Shown one piece after another: positions 1 through 7,744 of a stretch of DNA of 64,000 nt (position 1 is its first letter; each line of letters opens with the position of its first letter). Position numbers and translations under genes: made by a program. The stretch is from positions 1,798,001-1,862,000 of the forward strand of contig NZ_CP014342.1 of assembly GCF_001618685.1 (NCBI RefSeq), read 5' to 3'. Source of the DNA: Geobacillus subterraneus. Its GTDB lineage: Bacteria > Bacillota > Bacilli > Bacillales > Anoxybacillaceae. The notes beneath the pieces were generated by a model, which saw only the letters and a program-made list of their open reading frames with translations, did not search any database and had not been told where the DNA came from.

Positions 1-1193
1 TGCGGGCGGATGCCGAGATACTGTTCGTATTTCTCGTTCCATACGTCCGGCAAATCAGCAGCTTCAATCTCTCCAGCAAACAGCTGCTTTTCTATTTCAT
101 ACCGAACAATAATGTGAAGCGGATACGTCAGTTCGTCAGCCTCAATACGAATCAACGACGGCTTCACCTCATTGATCGCCCGGTAAAACGCATCAAGCGA
201 AACGCCTGCAAACTGTTCCGGCGCGTATCGCTGCAAACGCGGATAATGCCGTTTCCAAAACGACAGATGGCGGCCGATCATATTTTCAAAAAAAAGCGAC
301 TGCGATTCGTGAATGCCCATCGACGCCCCACTCGCGAGCGGTGTGCCGACAAGTGTTGCAGAAATGTGCTGTTCATACAGCGCGTGGCCGCACTCGTGGA
401 TCGTGCCAAAAACAGCGGTGCGGAAATCGCGTTCATCGTAACGTGTCGTAATGCGGACATCATTCGGATTGAGTCCAATTGCAAACGGATGAATCGTCTC
501 GTCAAGCCGTCCCTTTCCGAAATCGTAGCCGAGTTCGACAAGCAGCTCCAACAGAAAGGCGCGCTGCTTTTCCTTTGGAAACGTCGCAAATAAAAATGAT
601 GTATCCGGCTGATCGGTGGCAGCAGAAATGGCGTGCACAAGCGGAACGATGCGCTCGCACAATTGACCGAACAATCCGTCAAGCAACTCGACCGTCATGC
701 CTGGCTCGTACTGATCGAGCAGCGTATTATACGGATGCCCTTCATACCCCCAATAGCCGATAAAGCGGCGCTGAAACTCGATGATTTGTTCCAAATACGG
801 ACGAAAACGGTCAAAATCAGCGGCCGCTCTCGCTTCTTCCCACACGCTTTCCGCCTTTGAGCAGAGCACAACATACTGCTTATACTCCTCGACCGGAATC
901 TTTTTATTTCGTTCATATTCTTTTTTGCATTCGTTGAGCGTATGCCGCGTCACTTCATCAAGCTGTTCGTAAATCCCTTTCGGTGACAGCTTGGCGATAA
1001 ACGCTGCCATTTCCTCTGACGTTGACATGTTAAACGCTTCTTCCGACAGCATGCCGATCACTTCGGAACGCTGCTCCACCCCTTTTTTCGGAGCGCCGGT
1101 CCGCAAATCCCAATACATTAAATTGATGGCCTCATGATACCCCATCATTTTTTTGACATACTGCAAAAACTGTTCTTCTATTCGCTTCACCAT
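1..1193 (-). CDS. ypwA: M32 (carboxypeptidase Taq) metallopeptidase, C-terminal end outside window
   Basis: Zinc-dependent carboxypeptidase of family M32, which trims amino acids from peptide C-termini in the cytoplasm. The reading frame runs off the left edge, so about 397 of the usual ~500 residues are visible. The HExxH zinc motif is present as HECGH near residue 264, followed by the family's conserved stretch with ESQSLFFEN. Start chosen at the ATG at 1193, preceded by a GGGGG ribosome site. The first gene of a block matching the B. subtilis order ypwA-ypvA-ypsC-rnpB-gpsB, which supports orthology with ypwA. Nothing in the visible part looks damaged. Confidence 0.92.
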   Translation of the reverse strand, partial: MVKRIEEQFLQYVKKMMGYHEAINLMYWDLRTGAPKKGVEQRSEVIGMLSEEAFNMSTSEEMAAFIAKLSPKGIYEQLDEVTRHTLNECKKEYERNKKIPVEEYKQYVVLCSKAESVWEEARAAADFDRFRPYLEQIIEFQRRFIGYWGYEGHPYNTLLDQYEPGMTVELLDGLFGQLCERIVPLVHAISAATDQPDTSFLFATFPKEKQRAFLLELLVELGYDFGKGRLDETIHPFAIGLNPNDVRITTRYDERDFRTAVFGTIHECGHALYEQHISATLVGTPLASGASMGIHESQSLFFENMIGRHLSFWKRHYPRLQRYAPEQFAGVSLDAFYRAINEVKPSLIRIEADELTYPLHIIVRYEIEKQLFAGEIEAADLPDVWNEKYEQYLGIRP

Positions 1194-1289
1194 GCTCAGT
1201 CCCCCTATTCGCTTTGGATGGCCCTATCATCATTTCCATAACTAGGTGCTCTTTTCCTCCTTGATCGCGAAGAAACGCCGTTTTGGGGC

Positions 1290-1321
1290 AAAAAAAGAGG
1301 GAAGAATGCTATTCTTCCCTC
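1290..1321 (-). terminator. Rho-independent terminator of ypvA
   Basis: On the minus strand an 11-bp stem (GAGGGAAGAAT with its complement) and a two-base loop are followed by seven T residues. The stem overlaps the last codons and stop of the helicase gene. Confidence 0.85.
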
Positions 1322-3246
1322 ACGGACGTCGGCAAGACGTCTTTGATCGCAGCGATCACCTGCTTGTCTTCCTGGTCGGTGACAAAAATGGAGACGATGC
1401 CGCGATCGTCGCGCGTGCGGATGAGCCGTCCAACCCCTTGGCGGAGACGGAGAAGCATATACGGCACATCGACGTCCCAAAACGAATCGCTGTATGCCTT
1501 CCGCTTCGCCTGAAACACCGGATCATTCGGCGGGTACGGCAGCGACCAAATGATGACGTTGGACAGCGACGGTCCCGGAATGTCCAGCCCTTCCCATAAA
1601 TGTTCCGAACAAAGCACCGTCTCTTCGGTGCGCTGGAACTCGGCGACTAAATCGCTTATCTCGCGATCACCTTCAAACAAAAACGAAAACGGTTCGCCCG
1701 CTGCCATTTCTTTGAACTGAAGCAATTCCTCGCGCGTCGGGAACAAGATGAGCGCCCGCCCGCCCGTTTCACGCAATTTTTCAAGCGCATAGGCGTATTT
1801 TTCAGCAAACAGCGTCTCATCGGCGCGAAACGTCGGCATGTAAACCGTCATTTGTTCGTCATAGTCGAACGGCGATGGCACACTGAACGATAAATATTCA
1901 TCAATGCCTAAGCTGTCGGCCATATATTGGAACGACTTGCCGTTCGATAGCGTCGCCGATGAGAAGATAAACGGCATGCGCTTCGCGAACACTTTTTCGC
2001 GCAGCACTTCCTGCACGGTGCGCGGCATGACGACCAGCGTCGCCTCTTGGCGCGACGACTCGAGCCATGCGATGGCATCGGCGCTCGTTAAAAACAAATC
2101 GAGCAAATAATGAATTTGGTCTAAGTATTCATCAACGATATTGAGCTGATAATGGTCAATCGTATACGTTTCGCTTTCAAACACGAGCTCGTTGCCGATT
2201 GTAACGACTTGGTCGCGCAGCCGCTCCGCCCATTGCTCGAGCTTCAGCGACGGCGAAATTTCTTTCCGGTTCGAGCCGGGGACGTCTTTCGCGCACGCTT
2301 TCAGCTCGGCAAAAAAGCGTCCGCTCGTCTCGATGGTTTCTTCAATTAAATAGGCGAGCTCTTCGCGAATATCGTTTTCGAGAAGCCGTGTCAGCAACAT
2401 CTCAAGCGTCGTTTCCTTCATCCGGTACGTAAGCGCCTTTTGCGCGGCAAACTCAAGCAAGTGTCCCTCGTCAAACACGACGCAGCTCGCCTCAGGCAAG
2501 AGCGGCAGCTGCCCTTCCCGCTTACGCGCCTCATACGTCCATACATGTTCCATATAAAAGTCGTGCGAACAGACGATCAAATCGGCGGCCTTCCGATAAT
2601 AGTCGCGCCAAAGCGTCTGGCCGCAGCGGTGGCGCTTTTCGCACGTAAAGCAATCTTGAAACGGGTCCCAGGCGATTTTTTTCCATTGTTCGTCCGTTAA
2701 ATGAGCGTATTCTTTCCGATCGCCGTAGCGATAAAATGACTGCATTGTTTTATTGTCATGGACGAAAGCTGGGAGCTCGTCATAAATTCGTTCATATAGC
2801 TCGATATCGTCATCGTCATATGTAGTCGCTTCTTCGAGCTTATTTAAACATAAATATTGATCCGGCGATTTCGCCAGCCGGACATCGATATGCAGCCCGA
2901 GTACATCGGACAGTTTGGCGATATCGCCTTCTTTTTTCACGAGCTGCTCAATAAGCGTCTCGTCCGCGCAGGCGATGATAGCCGGCTTGCCGGTATAGCG
3001 GGCATAGCAAATCGCATATAGCAAGTAGACGATCGTCTTCCCTGTGCCGACTCCGGCTTCAGCGAACATCACCTTTTTCTCGCGAAATGCGCGCTCGAGC
3101 TGGAACGCCATATAAATTTGCTCATCGCGCAGCTCAAAGCCGGCCTCCGGCAAAATATCGTAAAAGACATCGCCGATCCACTGGCTCAGCTTATCAAAAA
3201 AGTTTTCGTTTTTTTCTAATAGAAACGGATAACGATTATGGCTCAT
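1309..3246 (-). CDS. ypvA: DinG/XPD-type ATP-dependent DNA helicase
   Basis: Superfamily 2 helicase of the DinG/XPD group, 645 aa. Walker A is EAGVGTGKT near residue 65, the Walker B box is DEGH near 255, and motif VI is QGVGRLIR near the C-terminus. Four cysteines between these (one in YLCLNK, two in CFTC, one in RCGQ) fit the 4Fe-4S cluster ligands of the family. Such enzymes unwind 5'-tailed or branched DNA and are linked to repair. The frame is open to 3309, but the ATG at 3246 is preferred because GGAGG lies 10 bases upstream. Position next to ypwA and rlmL matches B. subtilis ypvA. No LexA box was seen upstream. Confidence 0.9.
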   Translation of the reverse strand: MSHNRYPFLLEKNENFFDKLSQWIGDVFYDILPEAGFELRDEQIYMAFQLERAFREKKVMFAEAGVGTGKTIVYLLYAICYARYTGKPAIIACADETLIEQLVKKEGDIAKLSDVLGLHIDVRLAKSPDQYLCLNKLEEATTYDDDDIELYERIYDELPAFVHDNKTMQSFYRYGDRKEYAHLTDEQWKKIAWDPFQDCFTCEKRHRCGQTLWRDYYRKAADLIVCSHDFYMEHVWTYEARKREGQLPLLPEASCVVFDEGHLLEFAAQKALTYRMKETTLEMLLTRLLENDIREELAYLIEETIETSGRFFAELKACAKDVPGSNRKEISPSLKLEQWAERLRDQVVTIGNELVFESETYTIDHYQLNIVDEYLDQIHYLLDLFLTSADAIAWLESSRQEATLVVMPRTVQEVLREKVFAKRMPFIFSSATLSNGKSFQYMADSLGIDEYLSFSVPSPFDYDEQMTVYMPTFRADETLFAEKYAYALEKLRETGGRALILFPTREELLQFKEMAAGEPFSFLFEGDREISDLVAEFQRTEETVLCSEHLWEGLDIPGPSLSNVIIWSLPYPPNDPVFQAKRKAYSDSFWDVDVPYMLLRLRQGVGRLIRTRDDRGIVSIFVTDQEDKQVIAAIKDVLPTSVREE

Positions 3247-3297
3247 CGCCGCCACCCCTCCAATTGGCATAAACTCCCCCGGCATCATCATACATAA

Positions 3298-3321
3298 GCG
3301 CGCAACCACACTGTTGCGCGC
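3298..3321. repeat. Perfect 9-bp hairpin between ypvA and rlmL
   Basis: GCGCGCAAC and GTTGCGCGC are perfect complements around a six-base loop. There is no T run directly after it on the minus strand, so it is a weak candidate for a terminator of rlmL. Confidence 0.5.
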
Positions 3322-3328
3322 CTTACTT

Positions 3329-3364
3329 CTAGTAACAAGACAATATCTAGTAACAAGACAATAT
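3329..3364. repeat. Two tandem copies of an 18-bp unit
   Basis: CTAGTAACAAGACAATAT occurs twice head to tail with no mismatch, in the gap between rlmL and ypvA. It probably arose by a local slippage duplication. Confidence 0.85.
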
Positions 3365-3394
3365 TATGATGGATGGCCATCGAGAAGTCAACTT

Positions 3395-4531
3395 CTAGCC
3401 TCGACGCGGCGGCCGCGGCCCCCAATATTGATAGTAATGCGTCTCAATGAAACCGTTAAACAGCTTGCGCCGCTTCGTTGCCGGACGCCCGTAATGGGCT
3501 TCAAAGCCGCGATGGGCGGTTAAAATGTACACTGACCATGTGTCTAAGGCGGCAAAGGCGCGGCCGATGGCACGGTAAAGGGCTTCGACTTCCCGCTGTT
3601 CGCCGAGCCGTTCGCCGTATGGCGGGTTGCTGACAATCACTCCGTACGATTTGTCTGTCCGAAACTGTTCCGCCCGTCCCGTTTGAAAAGAAATGAGATC
3701 GGCCAACCCCGCTTCGGCCGCATTCGCCCTAGCCATTTCCACCATCTGCGGGTCGAGGTCAATCCCGCAAATATCGAGCAGCTCATCATAGCGCGCCATA
3801 TCTTCCACTTCTTGGCGCGCCTTCTCCCATGCGCACTCCCCGATCCACGGCCATTGCTCGGAAACGAAATCGCGGTTAAACCCTGGAGCAATGTTTTGGC
3901 CGATGAGCGCCGCCTCGATGGCGATCGTGCCCGAACCGCAAAACGGATCGACAAACGGGCGATCCGGCGTCCAGTTCGTGAGCAGCACTAACGCGGCGGC
4001 AAGCGTTTCCCGAAGCGGCGCTTCCCCTTGGCGGGCGCGGTACCCGCGCTTATGCAGCCCGACGCCGCTTGTGTCGATCGTCAATGTGGCAATATCTTTA
4101 TGAAGGGCCACTTCAACGCGGTAAAGCGGGCCGGTTTCCGGGAACCATGATAGACGGTAGCGCTCTTTTAAACGTTCGACGATTGCTTTTTTGACGATGG
4201 CTTGGCAGTCGGAAACGCTAAACAACGCCGACTTCACCGATTTCCCGATGACCGGAAACTCCGCGTCTTTCGGCAAATAATCGGCCCACGGCAGCGCCTT
4301 CGTTTGTTCAAACAGTTCCTCAAACGTTGTCGCTCGAAACTCACCAACCTTCAGCTTTACACGGTCGGCAGCGCGCAGCCAAAGGTTGGCGCGGCAAATG
4401 GCGAGCGCATCGCCTTCGAACGTCACTTTGCCGTTCTCCACTTGACATTCGTAGCCGAGCCGGCGCACTTCTTCGGCCACAACTGACTCGAGCCCCATCG
4501 CGGCTGTGGCGATGATGGAAAATGATTTCAT
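3395..4531 (-). CDS. rlmL: THUMP-domain 23S rRNA (guanine-N2) methyltransferase
   Basis: Methyltransferase of the YpsC/RlmL family, 378 aa, that methylates a guanine N2 in 23S rRNA (G2445 in E. coli numbering; the exact target here is inferred). Residues 1-150 hold the ferredoxin-like and THUMP RNA-binding part. The SAM-binding motif DPFCGSGT lies near residue 200 and the catalytic NPPY near 305, as expected for N2-guanine enzymes. Start at 4531 is supported by GAGGGGG upstream. It lacks the second methyltransferase domain of the long E. coli RlmKL, as is normal in Bacillales. Lies directly downstream of rnpB, as ypsC does in B. subtilis. Confidence 0.93.
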   Translation of the reverse strand: MKSFSIIATAAMGLESVVAEEVRRLGYECQVENGKVTFEGDALAICRANLWLRAADRVKLKVGEFRATTFEELFEQTKALPWADYLPKDAEFPVIGKSVKSALFSVSDCQAIVKKAIVERLKERYRLSWFPETGPLYRVEVALHKDIATLTIDTSGVGLHKRGYRARQGEAPLRETLAAALVLLTNWTPDRPFVDPFCGSGTIAIEAALIGQNIAPGFNRDFVSEQWPWIGECAWEKARQEVEDMARYDELLDICGIDLDPQMVEMARANAAEAGLADLISFQTGRAEQFRTDKSYGVIVSNPPYGERLGEQREVEALYRAIGRAFAALDTWSVYILTAHRGFEAHYGRPATKRRKLFNGFIETHYYQYWGPRPPRRG

Positions 4532-4617
4532 TCTGTTCCCCCTCGCAAACGGTATGTATCTCCGTTAATTGCACATACTTCCATTATATCCATTTAGCTG
4601 TGAAAACCACGCACACG

Positions 4618-4647
4618 AAAAGCCCTCCTTCATGCAGGAGGGCTTTT
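4618..4647 (-). terminator. Terminator downstream of rnpB
   Basis: A 12-bp perfect stem (AAAAGCCCTCCT and complement) with a six-base loop and T residues at the end of the minus-strand arm; symmetric, so it may act in both directions. Confidence 0.85.
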
Positions 4648-4661
4648 CACGCTTCCATCAC

Positions 4662-5080
4662 CACGTTAATCATGTTCTGTAAGCCATGTTCTGTACCTTC
4701 GTACTGCCAGCGGCTTTGCGCCTCGTACTCCGGCGGTAATCATCTATCTACAGGCAGCATGTGCCGCCTGTCCTTCCCTCCGTTCATTTCCTTCGGGAAG
4801 GTGCCCCTACCATCATTTGGGTTTCTCGCTCGTGGGGTTTACCGCGTTCCACCTCTAAGGTTTCCCTTAGAGCTCCGTCACTGTGGCACTTTCAGGGTAA
4901 TCGAACCATATCCGCATCCGGACGTAGGTTCTTTCCCCGCCGTCAGCCCAGCCGAAGCCAGACTGCCCTAGCTTATGGATTCGCTAGGCACGAACACTAC
5001 GGGCATCTCAGCACCGTGCGAGCATGGACTTTCCTCTACGGCCAAAATCGGCCGCAGCGATTACCCGAACATGATTAACG
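4662..5080 (-). ncRNA. rnpB: RNase P RNA, Bacillus (B) type
   Basis: Catalytic RNA of RNase P, which matures tRNA 5' ends. Recognised by the conserved core on the minus strand: GAGGAAAGTCCATGCTCGC near the 5' end, GTGCCACAGTGACG and GGAACGCGGTAAACCCC in the middle, and GATAGATGATTACCGCC plus ATGGCTTACAGAAC near the 3' end. The two ends pair as a 13-bp P1 helix (GTTAATCATGTTC with its complement), which fixes the limits within a few bases. Flanked by gpsB and rlmL exactly as in B. subtilis. Has its own sigma-A promoter and terminator. Confidence 0.97.
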
Positions 5081-5095
5081 CTGCAAGCATCTTAC

Positions 5096-5124
5096 AGTAT
5101 AGTCGATTTTCCGAATGAGATCAA
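5096..5124 (-). promoter_or_regulatory. Sigma-A promoter of rnpB
   Basis: TTGATC at 5119-5124 and TATACT at 5096-5101, separated by 17 bp, with the expected start about 8-10 bases before the mature RNase P RNA end. Confidence 0.8.
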
Positions 5125-5172
5125 GAGAAAAAATTTGGAACTTGTATATACCGACCTTGTTCGCCCAGCCGC

Positions 5173-5469
5173 CTATTCATACAGTTTTCGGCCAAACACA
5201 TGTTTTTCCAAGTTGGAAAGGCGCTGCAAAATATCGTAGTTCGTCGTCCCTGCCGGTGTGGCCGGCCGCTTTTGCAGCTCCTCGACTTGCCGCCTCAGCC
5301 GGGCATTTTCTTGGCGCAGCTCGTCAATCTCTTGCTGAAACGCCTCGTAATCTTTAATGACGATGTCCAAAAATTGATCCACTTCGTCTTGGTTATACCC
5401 CCGCATGCTTACTTTAAATTCTTTTTCCAAAATGTCTTTCGGCGTCAGTTTCACCTGATTGGCTGACAT
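5173..5469 (-). CDS. gpsB: Cell division regulator GpsB
   Basis: GpsB, 98 aa, a DivIVA-like coiled-coil adaptor that shuttles the penicillin-binding protein PBP1 between septum and side wall and links division to peptidoglycan synthesis. The N-terminal [12 protein letters not shown] and [13 protein letters not shown] segments are diagnostic for the family. A heptad-rich coiled coil covers roughly residues 30-70, and the C-terminal helix ends NLEKHVFG. The gene sits between cotD and rnpB as in B. subtilis except that ypsA, normally just upstream, is missing. Its own promoter lies at 5512-5540. Confidence 0.95.
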   Translation of the reverse strand: MSANQVKLTPKDILEKEFKVSMRGYNQDEVDQFLDIVIKDYEAFQQEIDELRQENARLRRQVEELQKRPATPAGTTNYDILQRLSNLEKHVFGRKLYE

Positions 5470-5511
5470 GGCTTTTCACCTCAATCCGCATTCAACAATC
5501 ATCTTTCCTTT

Positions 5512-5540
5512 ATTTTTTCAGAAATTACGCCGGTTGTCAA
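5512..5540 (-). promoter_or_regulatory. Sigma-A promoter of gpsB
   Basis: Consensus TTGACA at 5535-5540, 17-bp spacer, and AAAAAT (4 of 6) at 5512-5517, on the minus strand upstream of gpsB. Confidence 0.6.
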
Positions 5541-5660
5541 TTGACGTTTACCTTGCCTAAGCCGCGGGAGCGGACAGCCTGACGGGACTTTCTGCCTGCA
5601 CCGGAAAACCGTTTCCTCGCTAGGACGGCGCGGCCGGCAGCGCCAGCTGTCCACCGCAAA

Positions 5661-5692
5661 AAAACAGAAGCCGACAAAGCGGCTTCTGTTTT
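5661..5692 (-). terminator. Terminator downstream of cotD
   Basis: A perfect 13-bp stem (AAAACAGAAGCCG and complement) with a six-base loop and T residues on the minus-strand 3' arm. Symmetric enough to act in both directions. Confidence 0.85.
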
Positions 5693-5697
5693 CACGT

Positions 5698-5934
5698 CTA
5701 GTAGCCAACCGGAAACGGCGGCATCGGTCCCGGACAGTACAAGTGCCGGCTGGCGGCCTGAGCAACGGCCGATTCCGTGTGCGGGAAATAATGACGATGC
5801 TCATACAAATGATGATAAACGTGCGTTGTGTGCGACGGATGAATATGCGGCACAATCGTTGCTTGGAAATGGTGTTGGACACAGCATCGAGGCGGATGGA
5901 CGATCGGCGCCGTCACATATGGTGGGCAATGCAT
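5698..5934 (-). CDS. cotD: Inner spore coat protein CotD
   Basis: Spore coat protein D, 78 aa, assembled into the inner coat by the mother cell. It shows the family's histidine- and proline-rich composition and its landmarks: APIVHPPRCCVQH near residue 10, IVPHIHPSHTTHV near 27 and HYFPHTES near 47, closely matching my memory of B. subtilis CotD. The ribosome site AAGGAG lies upstream of the ATG at 5934. A match to the sigma-K consensus lies at 5979-6006, which agrees with late mother-cell expression. The C-terminus carries only one of the cysteines found in the B. subtilis protein. Confidence 0.93.
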   Translation of the reverse strand: MHCPPYVTAPIVHPPRCCVQHHFQATIVPHIHPSHTTHVYHHLYEHRHYFPHTESAVAQAASRHLYCPGPMPPFPVGY

Positions 5935-5978
5935 GACATCCTTCTCCTTTCATCGTCTAGGCTGTTGATTGACAATAC

Positions 5979-6006
5979 TAGCCTATGATGAACAGGACGG
6001 ACTCGT
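5979..6006 (-). promoter_or_regulatory. Candidate sigma-K promoter of cotD
   Basis: CATAGGCTA at 5979-5987 fits the sigma-K -10 pattern CATAnnnTA, and an AC dinucleotide sits 17 bp upstream at 6005-6006, the expected -35 core. Placement about 45 bp before the cotD start is right. Confidence 0.6.
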
Positions 6007-6138
6007 ACTAGTATAGATACCCATTTTATGCCTGTTGTACAGCCGCACCGCATCTATTCCCCCACCTTGCGGCCCGGAGCGCTGCATAGCCCGGCCCCGC
6101 CATAGCTGCACTTAGGAAAACGTTCAGAGGCCGCCGCG

Positions 6139-6222
6139 TTAATACACATAATTGAACACGACAAACGTCAAGCCGACAACAATAAAAAAGAGGTACAAAA
6201 TTTTTTTGTACATGCTCCGCAT
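6139..6222 (-). CDS. 27-residue single-pass membrane miniprotein
   Basis: Short reading frame of 27 codons plus stop: MRSMYKKIL, then a hydrophobic run (YLFFIVVGLTFVVF), then NYVY. This is one predicted membrane segment with a positively charged N-terminus, so an N-in orientation is likely. AGGGAG lies nine bases before the ATG at 6222, a good ribosome site, and this is the main support that it is translated. It lies alone between cotD and mrfB. I do not recognise the family and propose no function. Confidence 0.5.
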   Translation of the reverse strand: MRSMYKKILYLFFIVVGLTFVVFNYVY

Positions 6223-6363
6223 TGTGCTCTTCTCCCTGCCATCGTTTTCGTTCATTCCGATGCCATTGTACACATTTTTTGTTTTTTCTACAAGATTCGC
6301 AGCAAAAAGGCACAATTTTTCATTTTTCTGTCACATTTTGCGCTTGCCAGGGAAATGAGCGTT

Positions 6364-7635
6364 TCATTTCCCCACCCCATTCTTCTTGCGCGCCAGCCGC
6401 TCGAGCCGCTTGCGCCATTCCTGTTCCTCCTCTATGCCTTGCCGGCTCGCCTCAGCAAGCGACCGCCATGCTTCATACGCCATAGCGGCATAGCGGTGCG
6501 CTTCAGCCGCATTGCGGAAATGGTGCTCATATGCTTTCGAAAGCTCAAGACCGGCCTTCACCTTCCAAAGGCCGCTCCCATGATCGAATAAGTCGCGCCA
6601 AATGGCAGCCGCCTCTTCGTAACGTTTTTCTCTCCGGTGTAAAAGCGACAACTGCCATTTCGCCGCCTCCGCCTCCTTTGCTTCTTTGCCGCTCGCTTGT
6701 TCATACACGCACCGAGCGGCCGCTGTTTCCCCGACCGCTTCGAACCAACGGGCGGCGGCCAGCTGTTCCCTCGGATCAGAGAGCTGCGCCGCTTCAAGCA
6801 GCTGCATCGATAAATGAACGTAGAGCACAATGAGCGACAACACGTCATGCTCGTTATGGCGCAATACCGGCATGAGCCGCTCCGGATGAGGTGTTTGCAA
6901 AAATTCTTGATAAATCATCGGCGCTAAAAAGCCGGGGACATCATCATCCCGCTCGATATGAAGAATATGCCGCTCCACCTCCGCTAGGCGAAGCGAATCG
7001 AGCTTGTCTTTCCATAAGCGGCGGGCGGCGTGATACAAATCAAAATGACCAAACGCCGGCAGTTTCGGCACTAGATCGCGGACAAGGGTATGGCGCGTTT
7101 TCAGCCGCGGCCAGTCAAACGCTTTTCCATTATACGTCACGAGCGTCGTATAGTCGACATCCGATAAAAAGCTTTGATACAGCGCCACCTCCGCCCCCGG
7201 ATGCGGCAACACGTGCTGGCGGACGATGACCCGATCATCAAGGACGCGGGCATGGCCGAGCAAAAACATGACGGTTCCCGCTCCGCTTGAGAGCCCCATC
7301 GTTTCCGTATCAAAAAAGAATAAGTCGCCAACAGAAAACCCGCGGCACGAGAGCGGATGGGAAAACGCTGCTTCCTGCCAGCGCCGGTGCACGTCATACA
7401 GCGCCCCGAGCCGGTAGCGGCCGCGCTCGTAATCAAGCGGGTGCACCGTCTCCCGGATGAGGCAATAATCACCGGCAAACCAATACGGCTTAACCCCGTA
7501 TTCGCGCCAAACGTCAGCAAACGGCACATCTGTCGCCTCACGTTCGCCCGCTTCTCCTTTACTTTCTTCGCTTTCCGTTTTCCTTTTATGCCGGGCGGCA
7601 AGCAGCTCTTTCCATTGCGATAACTTCGGTTTCAT
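6364..7635 (-). CDS. mrfB: Mitomycin C repair exonuclease MrfB (YprB)
   Basis: RNase H-fold DEDDh-type exonuclease with TPR-like repeats, 423 aa. In B. subtilis MrfB works with the helicase MrfA to remove mitomycin C adducts independently of UvrABC. The metal-binding acidic residues are seen in FFFDTETMG (near residue 109), in the YNGKAFDWP segment, and in HNEHDVLSL near 260, which supplies the histidine and last aspartate. The C-terminal third is helical and repeat-like. The frame is open to 7725, but the ATG at 7635 has AGGAGG 12 bases upstream whereas the outer start has no ribosome site. Follows mrfA by 109 bp in the same direction. Confidence 0.9.
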   Translation of the reverse strand: MKPKLSQWKELLAARHKRKTESEESKGEAGEREATDVPFADVWREYGVKPYWFAGDYCLIRETVHPLDYERGRYRLGALYDVHRRWQEAAFSHPLSCRGFSVGDLFFFDTETMGLSSGAGTVMFLLGHARVLDDRVIVRQHVLPHPGAEVALYQSFLSDVDYTTLVTYNGKAFDWPRLKTRHTLVRDLVPKLPAFGHFDLYHAARRLWKDKLDSLRLAEVERHILHIERDDDVPGFLAPMIYQEFLQTPHPERLMPVLRHNEHDVLSLIVLYVHLSMQLLEAAQLSDPREQLAAARWFEAVGETAAARCVYEQASGKEAKEAEAAKWQLSLLHRREKRYEEAAAIWRDLFDHGSGLWKVKAGLELSKAYEHHFRNAAEAHRYAAMAYEAWRSLAEASRQGIEEEQEWRKRLERLARKKNGVGK

Positions 7636-7744
7636 TTGTCCGATCGCCCTCCTTTCCGTTCGCTCCCTTCTATTGTTGCGTGCGAACGCGTAAAACCGGC
7701 CCATTTTTCTCCGCTTAAAAAACATTCAAGCCCGGCGGCGCTCA

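Noticed and set aside
3247-3330. LexA box before the helicase gene
   Set aside because: No CGAAC-N4-GTTCG type sequence found; none was found before mrfA either.
4522-5078. Open frames on the plus strand of up to 149 codons
   Set aside because: They lie antisense to the RNase P RNA, whose conserved core explains the sequence.
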